Shown here one piece after another: positions 54,091-64,000 of a DNA stretch of 64,000 nucleotides (positions are counted from its first letter, which is position 1; the number at the start of each line of letters is the position of its first letter). Position numbers and translations under genes: made by a program. Below the pieces are notes generated by a model. That model did not search any database. It was not told where the DNA came from and saw nothing but the letters and a program-made list of their open reading frames with translations. The DNA comes from Membranipora membranacea (lineage: Eukaryota > Bryozoa > Gymnolaemata > Cheilostomatida > Membraniporidae). The stretch lies in assembly GCA_914767715.1 (NCBI GenBank), contig OU612069.1:16737387-16801386 (forward strand), written 5' to 3'.

Positions 54091-57000
54091 TCATGGTATG
54101 TGGTATGTGTTTCCCAGGTTATTCAGTAACACAGCGATATCAGGGCGATCGCTATTGTCACCGTGTATACGCTTACGCATTTCTAGTGATAGTCTGAAGT
54201 ATTCTGCTGCTTTGTTATACTCATTCATTGCATAGTAAGTGGTACCCAGATCGTTCAGTGACTCAGCAATATCAGAGCGATCGCTATTGTCACCGTGTAT
54301 ACGCTTACGCATTTCTAGTGATAGTCTGAAGTATTCTGCAGCTTTGTCGTACTCATTCATTGCGTGGTATGTGTTTCCAAGGTTATTCAGTAACACAGCA
54401 ATATGAGAATGGTCACTATTCGCACCGCGTATACGCTTCTCCATTTCTAGCGATAGTCTGTGGTATTCTGCTGCTTTGCTATACTCATTCATTGCGTGGT
54501 ATGTGGTACCCAGGTTATTAAGTGACACAGCAATATTAGAATGGTCACTATTCTCCCCGTGTATACGCTTATTCATTTCTAATGATAGTTTGTAGTTTTT
54601 TGCAGCGTTCTCATACTCATTCATTGCATAGTATGTGGTACCCAGATCGTGCAGTGACACAGCAATATCAGAGTGATCGTTATTCTCACCGTGTATACGC
54701 TTCTCTATTTCTAGAGATAGTCTACGGTACTCTGCAGCTTTGTTATACTCATTCATTGCGTGGTATGTGGTACCCAGGTTACTAAGTGACACAGCAATAT
54801 TAGAATGGTCACTATTCTCCCCGTGTATACGCTTATTCATTTCTAATGATAGTTTGTAGTTTTTTGCAGCGTTCTCATACTCATTCATTGCATAGTATGT
54901 GGTACCCAGATCGTGCAGTGACACAGCAATATCAGAGTGATCGTTATTCTCACCGTGTATACGCTTCTCTATTTCTAGAGATAGTCTACGGTACTCTGCA
55001 GCGTTCTCATACTCATTCATTGCATAGTATGTGGTACCCAGATCGTGCAGTGACACAGCAATATCAGAGTGATCACTATTCTCACCGTGTATACGCTTAC
55101 GCATTTCTAGTGATAGTCTGAAGTATTCTGCAGCTTTGTTATACTCATTCATTGCGTGGTATGTGTTTCCAAGGTTATTCAGTAACACAGCGATATCAGA
55201 GCGATCGCTATTGTCACCGTGTATACGCTTACGCATTTCTAGTGATAGACTGAAGTATTCTGCAGCTTTGTTACACTCATTCATTGCGTGGTATGTGTTT
55301 CCCAGGTTATTCAGTGACAGAGCAATATTGGAGTGGTCACTATTCGCACCGTGTATACGCTTCTCCATTTCTAGTGATAGTCTGTAGTATTCCTCAGCTT
55401 TGTTATACTCGTTCATTGCTTCGTATGTGTTTCCCAGGTTATTCAGTGACAGAGCAATTTTGGAGTGGTCACTATTCTCACCGTGTATACGCTTACACAT
55501 TTCTAGTGATAGTCTGTGGTATTCTGCTGCTTTGTTATACTCATTCATTGCGTGGTATGTGGTACCCAGGTTATCCAGTGACAGAGCAATTTTGGAGTGG
55601 TCACTATTCTCACCATGTATACGCTTACACATTTCTAGTGATAGTCTGAAGTATTCTGCAGCTTTGTTATACTCATTCATTGCGTGGTATGTGTTTCCAA
55701 GGTTATTCAGTAACACAGCGATATCAGAGCGATCGCTATTGTCACCGTGTATACGCTTACGCATTTCTAGTGATAGACTGAAGTATTCTGCAGCTTTGTT
55801 ACACTCATTCATTGCGTGGTATGTGTTTCCCAGGTTATTCAGTGACAGAGCAATATTGGAGTGGTCACTATTCGCACCGTGTATACGCTTCTCCATTTCT
55901 AGTGATAGTCTGTAGTATTCCTCAGCTTTGTTATACTCGTTCATTGCTTCGTATGTGTTTCCCAGGTTATTCAGTGACAGAGCAATTTTGGAGTGGTCAC
56001 TATTCTCACCATGTATACGCTTACACATTTCTAGTGATAGTCTGAAGTATTCTGCAGCTTTGTTATACTCATTCATTGCGTGGTATGTGTTTCCAAGGTT
56101 ATTCAGTAACACAGCGATATCAGAGCGATCGCTATTGTCACCGTGTATACGCTTACGCATTTCTAGTGATAGACTGAAGTATTCTGCAGCTTTGTTACAC
56201 TCATTCATTGCGTGGTATGTGTTTCCCAGGTTATTCAGTGACAGAGCAATATTGGAGTGGTCACTATTCGCACCGTGTATACGCTTCTCCATTTCTAGTG
56301 ATAGTCTGTAGTATTCCTCAGCTTTGTTATACTCGTTCATTGCTTCGTATGTGTTTCCAAGGTTATTCAGTGACTTCGCAATATCAGAGTGGTCACTATT
56401 CTCCCCGTGTATACGCTTCTCCATTTCTAGTGATAGTCTGTAGTATTCCTCAGCTTTGTTATACTCGTTCATTGCTTCGTATGTGTTTCCCAGGTTATTC
56501 AGTAACACAGCGATATCAGAGTGATCACTATTCTCCCCAAGTATACGCTTACGCATTTCTAGTGATAGTCTGTAGTATTCCTCAGCTTTGTTATACTCAT
56601 TCATTGCGTGGTATGTGTTTCCCAGGTTATAAAGTGACACAGCAATAACAGAGTGATCACTATTCTCACCGTGTATACGCTTACGCATTTCTAGCGATAG
56701 TCTGTAGTATTCCTCAGCTTTGTTATACTCATTCATTGCGTGGTATGTGGTACCCAGGTTATCCAGTGACAGAGCAATTTTGGAGTGGTCACTATTCTCC
56801 CCGTGTATACGCTTCTCCATTTCTAGTGATAGTCTGTAGTATTCCTCAGCTTTGTTATACTCGTTCATTGCTTCGTATGTGTTTCCCAGGTTATTCAGTA
56901 ACACAGCGATATCAGAGTGATCACTATTCTCCCCAAGTATACGCTTACGCATTTCTAGTGATAGTCTGTAGTATTCCTCAGCTTTGTTATACTCATTCAT

Positions 57001-60000
57001 TGCGTGGTATGTGTTTCCCAGGTTATAAAGTGACACAGCAATAACAGAGTGATCACTATTCTCACCGTGTATACGCTTACGCATTTCTAGCGATAGTCTG
57101 TAGTATTCCTCAGCTTTGTTATACTCGTTCATTGCTTCGTGTGTGTTTCCCAGGTTATTCAGTGACACAGCAATATCAGAATGGTCACTATTCTCACCAT
57201 GTATACGCTTACGCATTTCTAGTGATAGTCTGTAGTATTCCTCAGCTTTGTCATACTCGTTCATTGCTTCGTATGTGTTTCCCAGGTTATTCAGTGACAC
57301 AGAAATATCAGAGTGATCACTATTCTCGCCATGTATACGCTTCTCCATTTCTAGTGATAGTCTGTGGTATTCCTCTGCTTTGTTATACTCATTCATTTCG
57401 TGGTATGTGTTTCCCAGGTTACTAAGTGACACAGCAATAGCAGAATGGTCACTATTCTCACCATGTATACGCTTACGCATTTCTAGTGATAGTCTGTAGT
57501 ATTCCTCAGCTTTGTCATACTCGTTCATTGCTTCGTATGTGTTTCCCAGGTTATTCAGTGACACAGAAATATCAGAGTGATCACTATTCTCGCCATGTAT
57601 ACGCTTCTCCATTTCTAGTGATAGTCTGTGGTATTCTGCTGCTTTGTTATACTCATTCATTGCGTGGTATGTGCCTCCCAGGTTATTCAGTGACACAGCA
57701 ATATCAGAATGGTCACTATTCTCACCATGTAGACGCTTACGCATTTCTAGTGATAGTCTGTAGTATTCCTCAGCTTTGTCATACTCGTTCATTGCTTCGT
57801 ATGTGTTTCCCAGGTTATTCAGTGACACAGAAATATCAGAGTGATCACTATTCTCGCCATGTATACGCTTCTCCATTTCTAGTGATAGTCTGTGGTATTC
57901 TGCTGCTTTGTTATACTCATTCATTGCGTGGTATGTGCCTCCCAGGTTATTCAGTAACACAGCAATATGAGAATGGTCACTATTCGCACCGCGTATACGC
58001 TTCTCCATTTCTAGCGATAGTCTGTGGTATTCTGCTGCTTTGTTATACTCATTCATTGCTTCGTATGTGTTTCCCAGGTTATTCAGTGACGCAGCAATAT
58101 TAGAATGGTCACTATTCTCCCCGTGTATACGCTTATTCATTTCTAATGATAGTTTGTAGTTTTTTGCAGCGTTCTCATACTCATTCATTGCATAGTATGT
58201 GGTACCCAGATCGTGCAGTGACACAGCAATAACAGAGTGGTCACTATTCTCACCATGTATACGCTTACACATTTCTAGTGATAGTCTGTGGTATTCTGCT
58301 GCTTTGTTATAGTCATTCATTGCGTGGTATGTGTTTCCAAGGTTATAAAGTGACACAGCAATATCAGAGTGGTCACTATTCTCACCATGTATACGCTTAC
58401 ACATTTCTAGTGATAGTCTGTAGTATTCCTCAGCTTTGTTATACTCGTTCATTGCTTCGTATGTGTTTCCCAGGTTATTCAGTGACACAGAAATATCAGA
58501 GTGATCACTATTCTCGCCATGTATACGCTTCTCCATTTCTAGTGATAGTCTGTGGTATTCTGCTGCTTTGTTATACTCATTCATTGCGTGGTATGTGGTA
58601 CCCAGGTTATCCAGTGACAGAGCAATTTTGGAGTGGTCACTATTCTCCCCGTGTATACGCTTCTCCATTTCTAGTGATAGTCTGTAGTATTCCTCAGCTT
58701 TGTTATACTCGTTCATTGCTTCGTATGTGTTTCCCAGGTTATTCAGTAACACAGCGATATCAGAGTGATCACTATTCTCCCCAAGTATACGCTTACGCAT
58801 TTCTAGTGATAGTCTGTAGTATTCCTCAGCTTTGTTATACTCATTCATTGCGTGGTATGTGTTTCCCAGGTTATAAAGTGACACAGCAATAACAGAGTGA
58901 TCACTATTCTCACCGTGTATACGCTTACGCATTTCTAGCGATAGTCTGTAGTATTCCTCAGCTTTGTTATACTCATTCATTGCATGGTATGTGGTACCCA
59001 GGTAATCCAGTGACAGAGCAATTTTGGAGTGGTCACTATTCTCCCCGTGTATACGCTTCTCCATTTCTAGTGATAGTCTGTAGTATTCCTCAGCTTTGTT
59101 ATACTCGTTCATTGCTTCGTATGTGTTTCCCAGGTTATTCAGTAACACAGCGATATCAGAGTGATCACTATTCTCCCCAAGTATACGCTTACGCATTTCT
59201 AGTGATAGTCTGTAGTATTCCTCAGCTTTGTTATACTCATTCATTGCGTGGTATGTGTTTCCCAGGTTATAAAGTGACACAGCAATAACAGAGTGATCAC
59301 TATTCTCACCGTGTATACGCTTACGCATTTCTAGCGATAGTCTGTAGTATTCCTCAGCTTTGTTATACTCGTTCATTGCTTCGTATGTGTTTCCCAGGTT
59401 ATTCAGTGACACAGCAATATCAGAATGGTCACTATTCTCACCATGTATACGCTTACGCATTTCTAGTGATAGTCTGTAGTATTCCTCAGCTTTGTTATAC
59501 TCGTTCATTGCTTCGTATGTGTTTCCCAGGTTATTCAGTGACACAGAAATATCAGAGTGATCACTATTCTCGCCATGTATACGCTTCTCCATTTCTAGTG
59601 ATAGTCTGTGGTATTCCTCTGCTTTGTTATACTCATTCATTTCGTGGTATGTGTTTCCCAGGTTACTAAGTGACACAGCAATAGCAGAATGGTCACTATT
59701 CTCACCGTGTATACGCTTACGCATTTCTAGCGATTGTCTGTGGTATTCTGCTGCTTTGTTATACTCATTCATTGCGTGGTATGTGCCTCCCAGGTTATTC
59801 AGTAACACAGCAATATGAGAATGGTCACTATTCGCACCGCGTATACGCTTCTCCATTTCTAGCGATAGTCTGTGGTATTCTGCTGCTTTGTTATACTCAT
59901 TCATTGCGTGGTATGTGTTTCCAAGGTTATTCAGTGACGCAGCAATATTAGAATGGTCACTATTCTCCCCGTGTATACGCTTATTCATTTCTAATGATAG

Positions 60001-63000
60001 TTTGTAGTTTTTTGCAGCGTTCTCATACTCATTCATTGCATAGTATGTGGTACCCAGATCGTGCAGTGACACAGCAATAACAGAGTGATCACTATTCTCA
60101 CCGTGTATACGCTTACGCATTTCTAGTGATAGTCTGTAGTATTCCTCAGCTTTGTTATACTCGTTCATTGCTTCGTATGTGTCTCCCAGGTTATTCAGTG
60201 ACACAGCAATATCAGAGTGATCACTATTCTCACCATGTATACGCTTACACATTTCTAGTGATAGTCTGTGGTATTCCTCAGCTTTGTTATACTCATTCAT
60301 TGCGTGGTATGTGTTTCCCAGGTTATAAAGTGACACAGCAATAACAGAGTGATCACTATTCTCACCGTGTATACGCTTACGCATTTCTAGTGATAGTCTG
60401 TAGTATTCCTCAGCTTTGTTATACTCGTTCATTGCTTCGTATGTGTTTCCCAGGTTATTCAGTGACACAGCAATATCAGAATGGTCACTATTCTCACCGT
60501 GGATACGCTTACACATTTCTAGTGATAGTCTGTAGTATTCCTCAGCTTTGTTATACTCATTCATTGCGTGGTATGTGTTTCCCAGGTTATAAAGTGACAC
60601 AGCAATAACAGAGTAATCACTATTCTCACCGTGTATACGCTTACGCATTTCTAGCGATAGTCTGTAGTATTCCTCAGCTTTGTTATACTCATTCATTGCG
60701 TGGTATGTGTTTCCCAGGTTATTCAGTGACACAGCAATATCAGAATGGTCACTATTCTCACCATGTATACGCTTACGCATTTCTAGTGATAGTCTGTAGT
60801 ATTCCTCAGCTTTGTTATACTCGTTCATTGCTTCGTATGTGTCTCCCAGGTTATTCAGTGACACAGAAATATCAGAGTGATCACTATTCTCGCCATGTAT
60901 ACGCTTCTCCATTTCTAGTGATAGTCTGTGGTATTCCTCTGCTTTGTTATACTCATTCATTTCGTGGTATGTGTTTCCCAGGTTACTAAGTGACACAGCA
61001 ATAGCAGAATGGTCACTATTCTCACCGTGTATACGCTTACGCATTTCTAGCGATTGTCTGTGGTATTCTGCTGCTTTGTTATATTCATTCATTGCGTGGT
61101 ATGTGTTTCCCAGGTTACTAAGTGACACAGCAATAGCAGAATGGTCACTATTCTCACCATGTATACGCTTACGCATTTCTAGTGATAGTCTGTGGTATTC
61201 CTCAGCTTTGTCATACTCGTTCATTGCGTGGTATGTGTTTCCCAGGTTATAAAGTGACACAGCAATAACAGAGTGATCACTATTCTCACCGTGTATACGC
61301 TTACGCATTTCTAGTGATAGTCTGTAGTATTCCTCAGCTTTGTTATACTCGTTCATTGCTTCGTATGTGTTTCCCAGGTTATTCAGTGACACAGCAATAT
61401 CAGAATGGTCACTATTCTCACCATGTATACGCTTACGCATTTCTAGTGATAGTCTGTAGTATTCCTCAGCTTTGTTATACTCGTTCATTGCTTCGTATGT
61501 GTTTCCCAGGTTATTCAATGACACAGAAATATCAGAGTGATCACTATTCTCGCCATGTATACGCTTCTCCATTTCTAGTGATAGTCTGTGGTATTCCTCT
61601 GCTTTGTTATACTCATTCATTTCGTGGTATGTGTTTCCCAGGTTACTAAGTGACACAGCAATAGCTGAATGGTCACTATTCTCACCGTGTATACGCTTAC
61701 GCATTTCTAGCGATTGTCTGTGGTATTCTGCTGCTTTGTTATATTCATTCATTGCGTGGTATGTGGTACCCAGGTTATCCAGTGACAGAGCAATTTTGGA
61801 GTGGTCACTATTCTCACCGTGTATACGCTTACACATTTCTAGTGATAGTCTGTGGTATTCCTCAGCTTTGTTATACTCGTTCATTGCGTGGTATGTGTTT
61901 CCCAGGTTATAAAGTGACACAGCAATAACAGAGTGATCACTATTCTCACCGTGTATACGCTTACGCATTTCTAGTGATAGTCTGTAGTATTCCTCAGCTT
62001 TGTTATACTCATTCATTGCGTGGTATGTGTTTCCCAGGTTATAAAGTGACACAGCAATAACAGAGTGATCACTATTCTCACCGTGTATACGCTTACGCAT
62101 TTCTAGCGATAGTCTGTAGTATTCCTCAGCTTTGTTATACTCGTTCATTGCTTCGTATGTGTTTCCCAGGTTATTCAGTGACACAGCAATAACAGAGTGA
62201 TCACTATTCTCACCGTGTATACGCTTACGCATTTCTAGTGATAGTCTGTAGTATTCCTCAGCTTTGTTATACTCGTTCATTGCTTCGTATGTGTTTCCCA
62301 GGTTATTCAGTGACACAGCAATATCAGAATGGTCACTATTCTCACCATGTATACGCTTACGCATTTCTAGTGATAGTCTGTAGTATTCCTCAGCTTTGTT
62401 ATACTCGTTCATTGCTTCGTATGTGTTTCCCAGGTTATTCAGTGACACAGAAATATCAGAGTGATCACTATTCTCGCCATGTATACGCTTCTCCATCTCT
62501 AGTGATAGTCTGTGGTATTCCTCTGCTTTGTTATACTCATTCATTTCGTGGTATGTGTTTCCCAGGTTACTAAGTGACACAGCAATAGCAGAATGGTCAC
62601 TATTCTCACCGTGTATACGCTTACGCATTTCTAGCGATTGTCTGTGGTATTCTGCTGCTTTGTTATATTCATTCATTGCGTGGTATGTGTTTCCCAGGTT
62701 ACTAAGTGACACAGCAATAGCAGAATGGTCACTATTCTCACCATGTATACGCTTACGCATTTCTAGTGATAGTCTATGGTATTCTGCTGCTTTGTTATAT
62801 TCATTCATTGCGTGGTATGTGTTTCCCAGGTCATTAAGTGACTCAGCAATATAAGAATGGTCACTATTCTCACCGTGTATACGCTTACGCATTTCTAGTG
62901 ATAGTCTATGGTATTCTGCAGCTTTGTTATATTCATTCATTGCTTTGTAATCATTACCCAGATCTTGCAGTGACACAGCAATATCAGAATGGTCACTATT

Positions 63001-64000
63001 CTCCCCGTGTATACGCTTCTCCATTTCTAGTGATAGTCTGTGGTATTCCTCAGCTTTGTTATACTCATTCATTGCGTGGTATGTGTTTCCCAGGTTACTA
63101 AGTGACAAAGCAATATCAGAGTGGTCACTATTCTCACCGTGTATACGCTTATGCATTTCTAGTGATAGTCTGTAGTATTCTGCTGCTTTGTTATACTCAT
63201 TCATTGCGTGGTATGTGGTACCCAGGTTACTAAGTGACACAGCAATATCAGAGTGATCACTATTCTCCCCATGTATACGCTTACGCATTTCTAGTGATAG
63301 TCTGTAGTATTCCTCAGCTTTGTTATACTCATTCATTTCGTGGTATGTGTTTCCCAGGTTATTCAGTGACACAGCAATATCAGAGTGATCACTATTCTCA
63401 CCATGTATACGCTTAGCCATTTCTAATGATAGTTTGTAGTTTTTTGCAGCTGAATCATATTGCCGCATTTCATGCATTAAATTTCCTTGGTAAGATACAG
63501 CATCTGACATGTCTGCACAAAAGACATTTTCACTGTATACACGCCTGTACATATCTATTGATGAAATCATACACTCTTCAGCTGCGCACAAATCTCCTAA
63601 TTTAAAATAGTTTTCCACCATTTTTTGAAGTAAGAGAGCAATCTTTGGATGATCGACAGTCTTACTGTAGATGCGGCAGTAAGTTGCCTTTGAGCTCTCA
63701 AAGTATATTTTAGCCTGGTCATAATGCTGTTCTTTGTCGAAGGCCAACCCAACTACATAATATCCATGAGCAGCTGCAGGTACTAAACTCTCCTCTCCAT
63801 ACAAATGTTCAAACATACTCTGATACTTTCTGCTGTATTTGATTGAGGTGGCATTGTCATTCTGTTCATCATACAAATACGCCAGTGCCTCTATACATTC
63901 AAGCAATGCTGAGGTCGGCTGCTGTAAAATAAGAAGTCTTTCTTCAGTGGTCAACTTCTGTAGGTCTCTTCCAATGTTGCTTGCTTCTGAGCTGTCGATA
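54091..64000 (-). CDS. NTase-TPR gene C, giant TPR protein (partial, N-terminus off the window)
   Basis: The minus-strand frame is open from the right edge to a TGA at 54091-54093, over 3,300 codons with no stop or frameshift. The first part seen (63480-64000) is the middle region of genes A and B: degenerate helical repeats with GEESLVPAAAHGYYVVGLAF and DLCAAEECMISSIDMYRRVY. The expected nucleotidyltransferase part is upstream of the window. Then come 71 units of a 44-residue TPR with consensus HGENSDHSDIAVSL, NNLGNTYHAMNEYNKAAEY, RLSLEMRKRI. TPRs stack into a superhelix that binds other proteins; 71 units would make a very long solenoid. The C-terminus is short (NTYHIP): the last TPR is fused by a deletion to former 3' untranslated sequence, so the membrane anchor of gene B is absent. 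Whether it is expressed cannot be told. Confidence 0.85.
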   Translation of the reverse strand, partial: IDSSEASNIGRDLQKLTTEERLLILQQPTSALLECIEALAYLYDEQNDNATSIKYSRKYQSMFEHLYGEESLVPAAAHGYYVVGLAFDKEQHYDQAKIYFESSKATYCRIYSKTVDHPKIALLLQKMVENYFKLGDLCAAEECMISSIDMYRRVYSENVFCADMSDAVSYQGNLMHEMRQYDSAAKNYKLSLEMAKRIHGENSDHSDIAVSLNNLGNTYHEMNEYNKAEEYYRLSLEMRKRIHGENSDHSDIAVSLSNLGTTYHAMNEYNKAAEYYRLSLEMHKRIHGENSDHSDIALSLSNLGNTYHAMNEYNKAEEYHRLSLEMEKRIHGENSDHSDIAVSLQDLGNDYKAMNEYNKAAEYHRLSLEMRKRIHGENSDHSYIAESLNDLGNTYHAMNEYNKAAEYHRLSLEMRKRIHGENSDHSAIAVSLSNLGNTYHAMNEYNKAAEYHRQSLEMRKRIHGENSDHSAIAVSLSNLGNTYHEMNEYNKAEEYHRLSLEMEKRIHGENSDHSDISVSLNNLGNTYEAMNEYNKAEEYYRLSLEMRKRIHGENSDHSDIAVSLNNLGNTYEAMNEYNKAEEYYRLSLEMRKRIHGENSDHSVIAVSLNNLGNTYEAMNEYNKAEEYYRLSLEMRKRIHGENSDHSVIAVSLYNLGNTYHAMNEYNKAEEYYRLSLEMRKRIHGENSDHSVIAVSLYNLGNTYHAMNEYNKAEEYHRLSLEMCKRIHGENSDHSKIALSLDNLGTTYHAMNEYNKAAEYHRQSLEMRKRIHGENSDHSAIAVSLSNLGNTYHEMNEYNKAEEYHRLSLEMEKRIHGENSDHSDISVSLNNLGNTYEAMNEYNKAEEYYRLSLEMRKRIHGENSDHSDIAVSLNNLGNTYEAMNEYNKAEEYYRLSLEMRKRIHGENSDHSVIAVSLYNLGNTYHAMNEYDKAEEYHRLSLEMRKRIHGENSDHSAIAVSLSNLGNTYHAMNEYNKAAEYHRQSLEMRKRIHGENSDHSAIAVSLSNLGNTYHEMNEYNKAEEYHRLSLEMEKRIHGENSDHSDISVSLNNLGDTYEAMNEYNKAEEYYRLSLEMRKRIHGENSDHSDIAVSLNNLGNTYHAMNEYNKAEEYYRLSLEMRKRIHGENSDYSVIAVSLYNLGNTYHAMNEYNKAEEYYRLSLEMCKRIHGENSDHSDIAVSLNNLGNTYEAMNEYNKAEEYYRLSLEMRKRIHGENSDHSVIAVSLYNLGNTYHAMNEYNKAEEYHRLSLEMCKRIHGENSDHSDIAVSLNNLGDTYEAMNEYNKAEEYYRLSLEMRKRIHGENSDHSVIAVSLHDLGTTYYAMNEYENAAKNYKLSLEMNKRIHGENSDHSNIAASLNNLGNTYHAMNEYNKAAEYHRLSLEMEKRIRGANSDHSHIAVLLNNLGGTYHAMNEYNKAAEYHRQSLEMRKRIHGENSDHSAIAVSLSNLGNTYHEMNEYNKAEEYHRLSLEMEKRIHGENSDHSDISVSLNNLGNTYEAMNEYNKAEEYYRLSLEMRKRIHGENSDHSDIAVSLNNLGNTYEAMNEYNKAEEYYRLSLEMRKRIHGENSDHSVIAVSLYNLGNTYHAMNEYNKAEEYYRLSLEMRKRILGENSDHSDIAVLLNNLGNTYEAMNEYNKAEEYYRLSLEMEKRIHGENSDHSKIALSLDYLGTTYHAMNEYNKAEEYYRLSLEMRKRIHGENSDHSVIAVSLYNLGNTYHAMNEYNKAEEYYRLSLEMRKRILGENSDHSDIAVLLNNLGNTYEAMNEYNKAEEYYRLSLEMEKRIHGENSDHSKIALSLDNLGTTYHAMNEYNKAAEYHRLSLEMEKRIHGENSDHSDISVSLNNLGNTYEAMNEYNKAEEYYRLSLEMCKRIHGENSDHSDIAVSLYNLGNTYHAMNDYNKAAEYHRLSLEMCKRIHGENSDHSVIAVSLHDLGTTYYAMNEYENAAKNYKLSLEMNKRIHGENSDHSNIAASLNNLGNTYEAMNEYNKAAEYHRLSLEMEKRIRGANSDHSHIAVLLNNLGGTYHAMNEYNKAAEYHRLSLEMEKRIHGENSDHSDISVSLNNLGNTYEAMNEYDKAEEYYRLSLEMRKRLHGENSDHSDIAVSLNNLGGTYHAMNEYNKAAEYHRLSLEMEKRIHGENSDHSDISVSLNNLGNTYEAMNEYDKAEEYYRLSLEMRKRIHGENSDHSAIAVSLSNLGNTYHEMNEYNKAEEYHRLSLEMEKRIHGENSDHSDISVSLNNLGNTYEAMNEYDKAEEYYRLSLEMRKRIHGENSDHSDIAVSLNNLGNTHEAMNEYNKAEEYYRLSLEMRKRIHGENSDHSVIAVSLYNLGNTYHAMNEYNKAEEYYRLSLEMRKRILGENSDHSDIAVLLNNLGNTYEAMNEYNKAEEYYRLSLEMEKRIHGENSDHSKIALSLDNLGTTYHAMNEYNKAEEYYRLSLEMRKRIHGENSDHSVIAVSLYNLGNTYHAMNEYNKAEEYYRLSLEMRKRILGENSDHSDIAVLLNNLGNTYEAMNEYNKAEEYYRLSLEMEKRIHGENSDHSDIAKSLNNLGNTYEAMNEYNKAEEYYRLSLEMEKRIHGANSDHSNIALSLNNLGNTYHAMNECNKAAEYFSLSLEMRKRIHGDNSDRSDIAVLLNNLGNTYHAMNEYNKAAEYFRLSLEMCKRIHGENSDHSKIALSLNNLGNTYEAMNEYNKAEEYYRLSLEMEKRIHGANSDHSNIALSLNNLGNTYHAMNECNKAAEYFSLSLEMRKRIHGDNSDRSDIAVLLNNLGNTYHAMNEYNKAAEYFRLSLEMCKRIHGENSDHSKIALSLDNLGTTYHAMNEYNKAAEYHRLSLEMCKRIHGENSDHSKIALSLNNLGNTYEAMNEYNKAEEYYRLSLEMEKRIHGANSDHSNIALSLNNLGNTYHAMNECNKAAEYFSLSLEMRKRIHGDNSDRSDIAVLLNNLGNTYHAMNEYNKAAEYFRLSLEMRKRIHGENSDHSDIAVSLHDLGTTYYAMNEYENAAEYRRLSLEIEKRIHGENNDHSDIAVSLHDLGTTYYAMNEYENAAKNYKLSLEMNKRIHGENSDHSNIAVSLSNLGTTYHAMNEYNKAAEYRRLSLEIEKRIHGENNDHSDIAVSLHDLGTTYYAMNEYENAAKNYKLSLEMNKRIHGENSDHSNIAVSLNNLGTTYHAMNEYSKAAEYHRLSLEMEKRIRGANSDHSHIAVLLNNLGNTYHAMNEYDKAAEYFRLSLEMRKRIHGDNSDRSDIAESLNDLGTTYYAMNEYNKAAEYFRLSLEMRKRIHGDNSDRPDIAVLLNNLGNTYHIP
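54100..63470 (-). repeat. 132-bp coding tandem array, 71 units, higher-order structure
   Basis: The SLEM codons of the first and last units (63421 and 54181) are 9,240 bp apart, exactly 70 x 132, so there is no net length change across the array. Unit subtypes recur at multiples of 132: the variant ACACAGAAATATCAGAGTG starts at 57297, 57561, 57825, 58485, 59541, 60861, 61521 and 62445. Larger blocks of several units are near-identical, for example those around 55284, 55812 and 56208. Confidence 0.9.

Noticed and set aside
54582-63416. Many plus-strand open frames antisense to gene C
   Set aside because: They are antisense shadows of the 132-bp coding repeat and recur with it. The minus strand gives a proper TPR protein.

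Overview
The window is nuclear DNA of an animal, most likely an aquatic invertebrate. I see spliceosomal introns, a protein kinase, a PAN/F5-8C extracellular protein with phase-1 exons, a very large tetratricopeptide (TPR) gene family, and many LINEs, SINEs and foldback DNA transposons in AT-rich sequence. Nothing fixes the phylum. All coordinates and homologies here were read by eye.

Layout. Exons of a protein kinase lie at 2.06-6.0 kb (+). A zone of foldback elements and SINEs follows (3.9-10.8 kb), including a 1,250-bp foldback element (6088-7337) and a small element made mostly of a 16-bp minisatellite with an 8-bp target duplication (10599-10805). The main content is three paralogous genes, all on the minus strand, at 13.7-18.7 kb (A), 31.0-36.0 kb (B) and 54.1 kb to the window end (C). 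A and B encode a GlnD/DUF294-like nucleotidyltransferase region, a helical middle region and C-terminal 44-residue TPRs; C shows the same middle region and TPRs, and its N-terminal part is off the window. Repeat number differs sharply: 13 in A, 7 in B and 71 in C. A has an in-frame TGA, B has a one-base frameshift, and C is open but has lost the C-terminal membrane anchor seen in B.

Between these genes: a duplicated block upstream of A, one copy of which carries a 5'-truncated LINE with its empty site preserved in the other copy (18.3-21.6 kb); a PAN-PAN-F5/8C gene (24.6-26.9 kb, +); two copies of a SINE whose head matches U2 snRNA (29.8 and 37.5 kb); a tRNA-derived SINE with an 11-bp target duplication (39.2-39.6 kb); a 2.7-kb DNA transposon with a DUF7869-like transposase (39.6-42.4 kb); a quiet stretch (42.4-48.4 kb); a 24-bp minisatellite of about 110 copies abutting a LINE reverse-transcriptase fragment (48.46-51.73 kb); and a second copy of the 16-bp minisatellite element (52.7-53.0 kb).

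The three NTase-TPR genes look like a tandem family evolving by unequal exchange: whole-gene duplication, repeat-number change, homogenised repeats and frequent loss-of-frame lesions. The other genes show no evident functional link to them.
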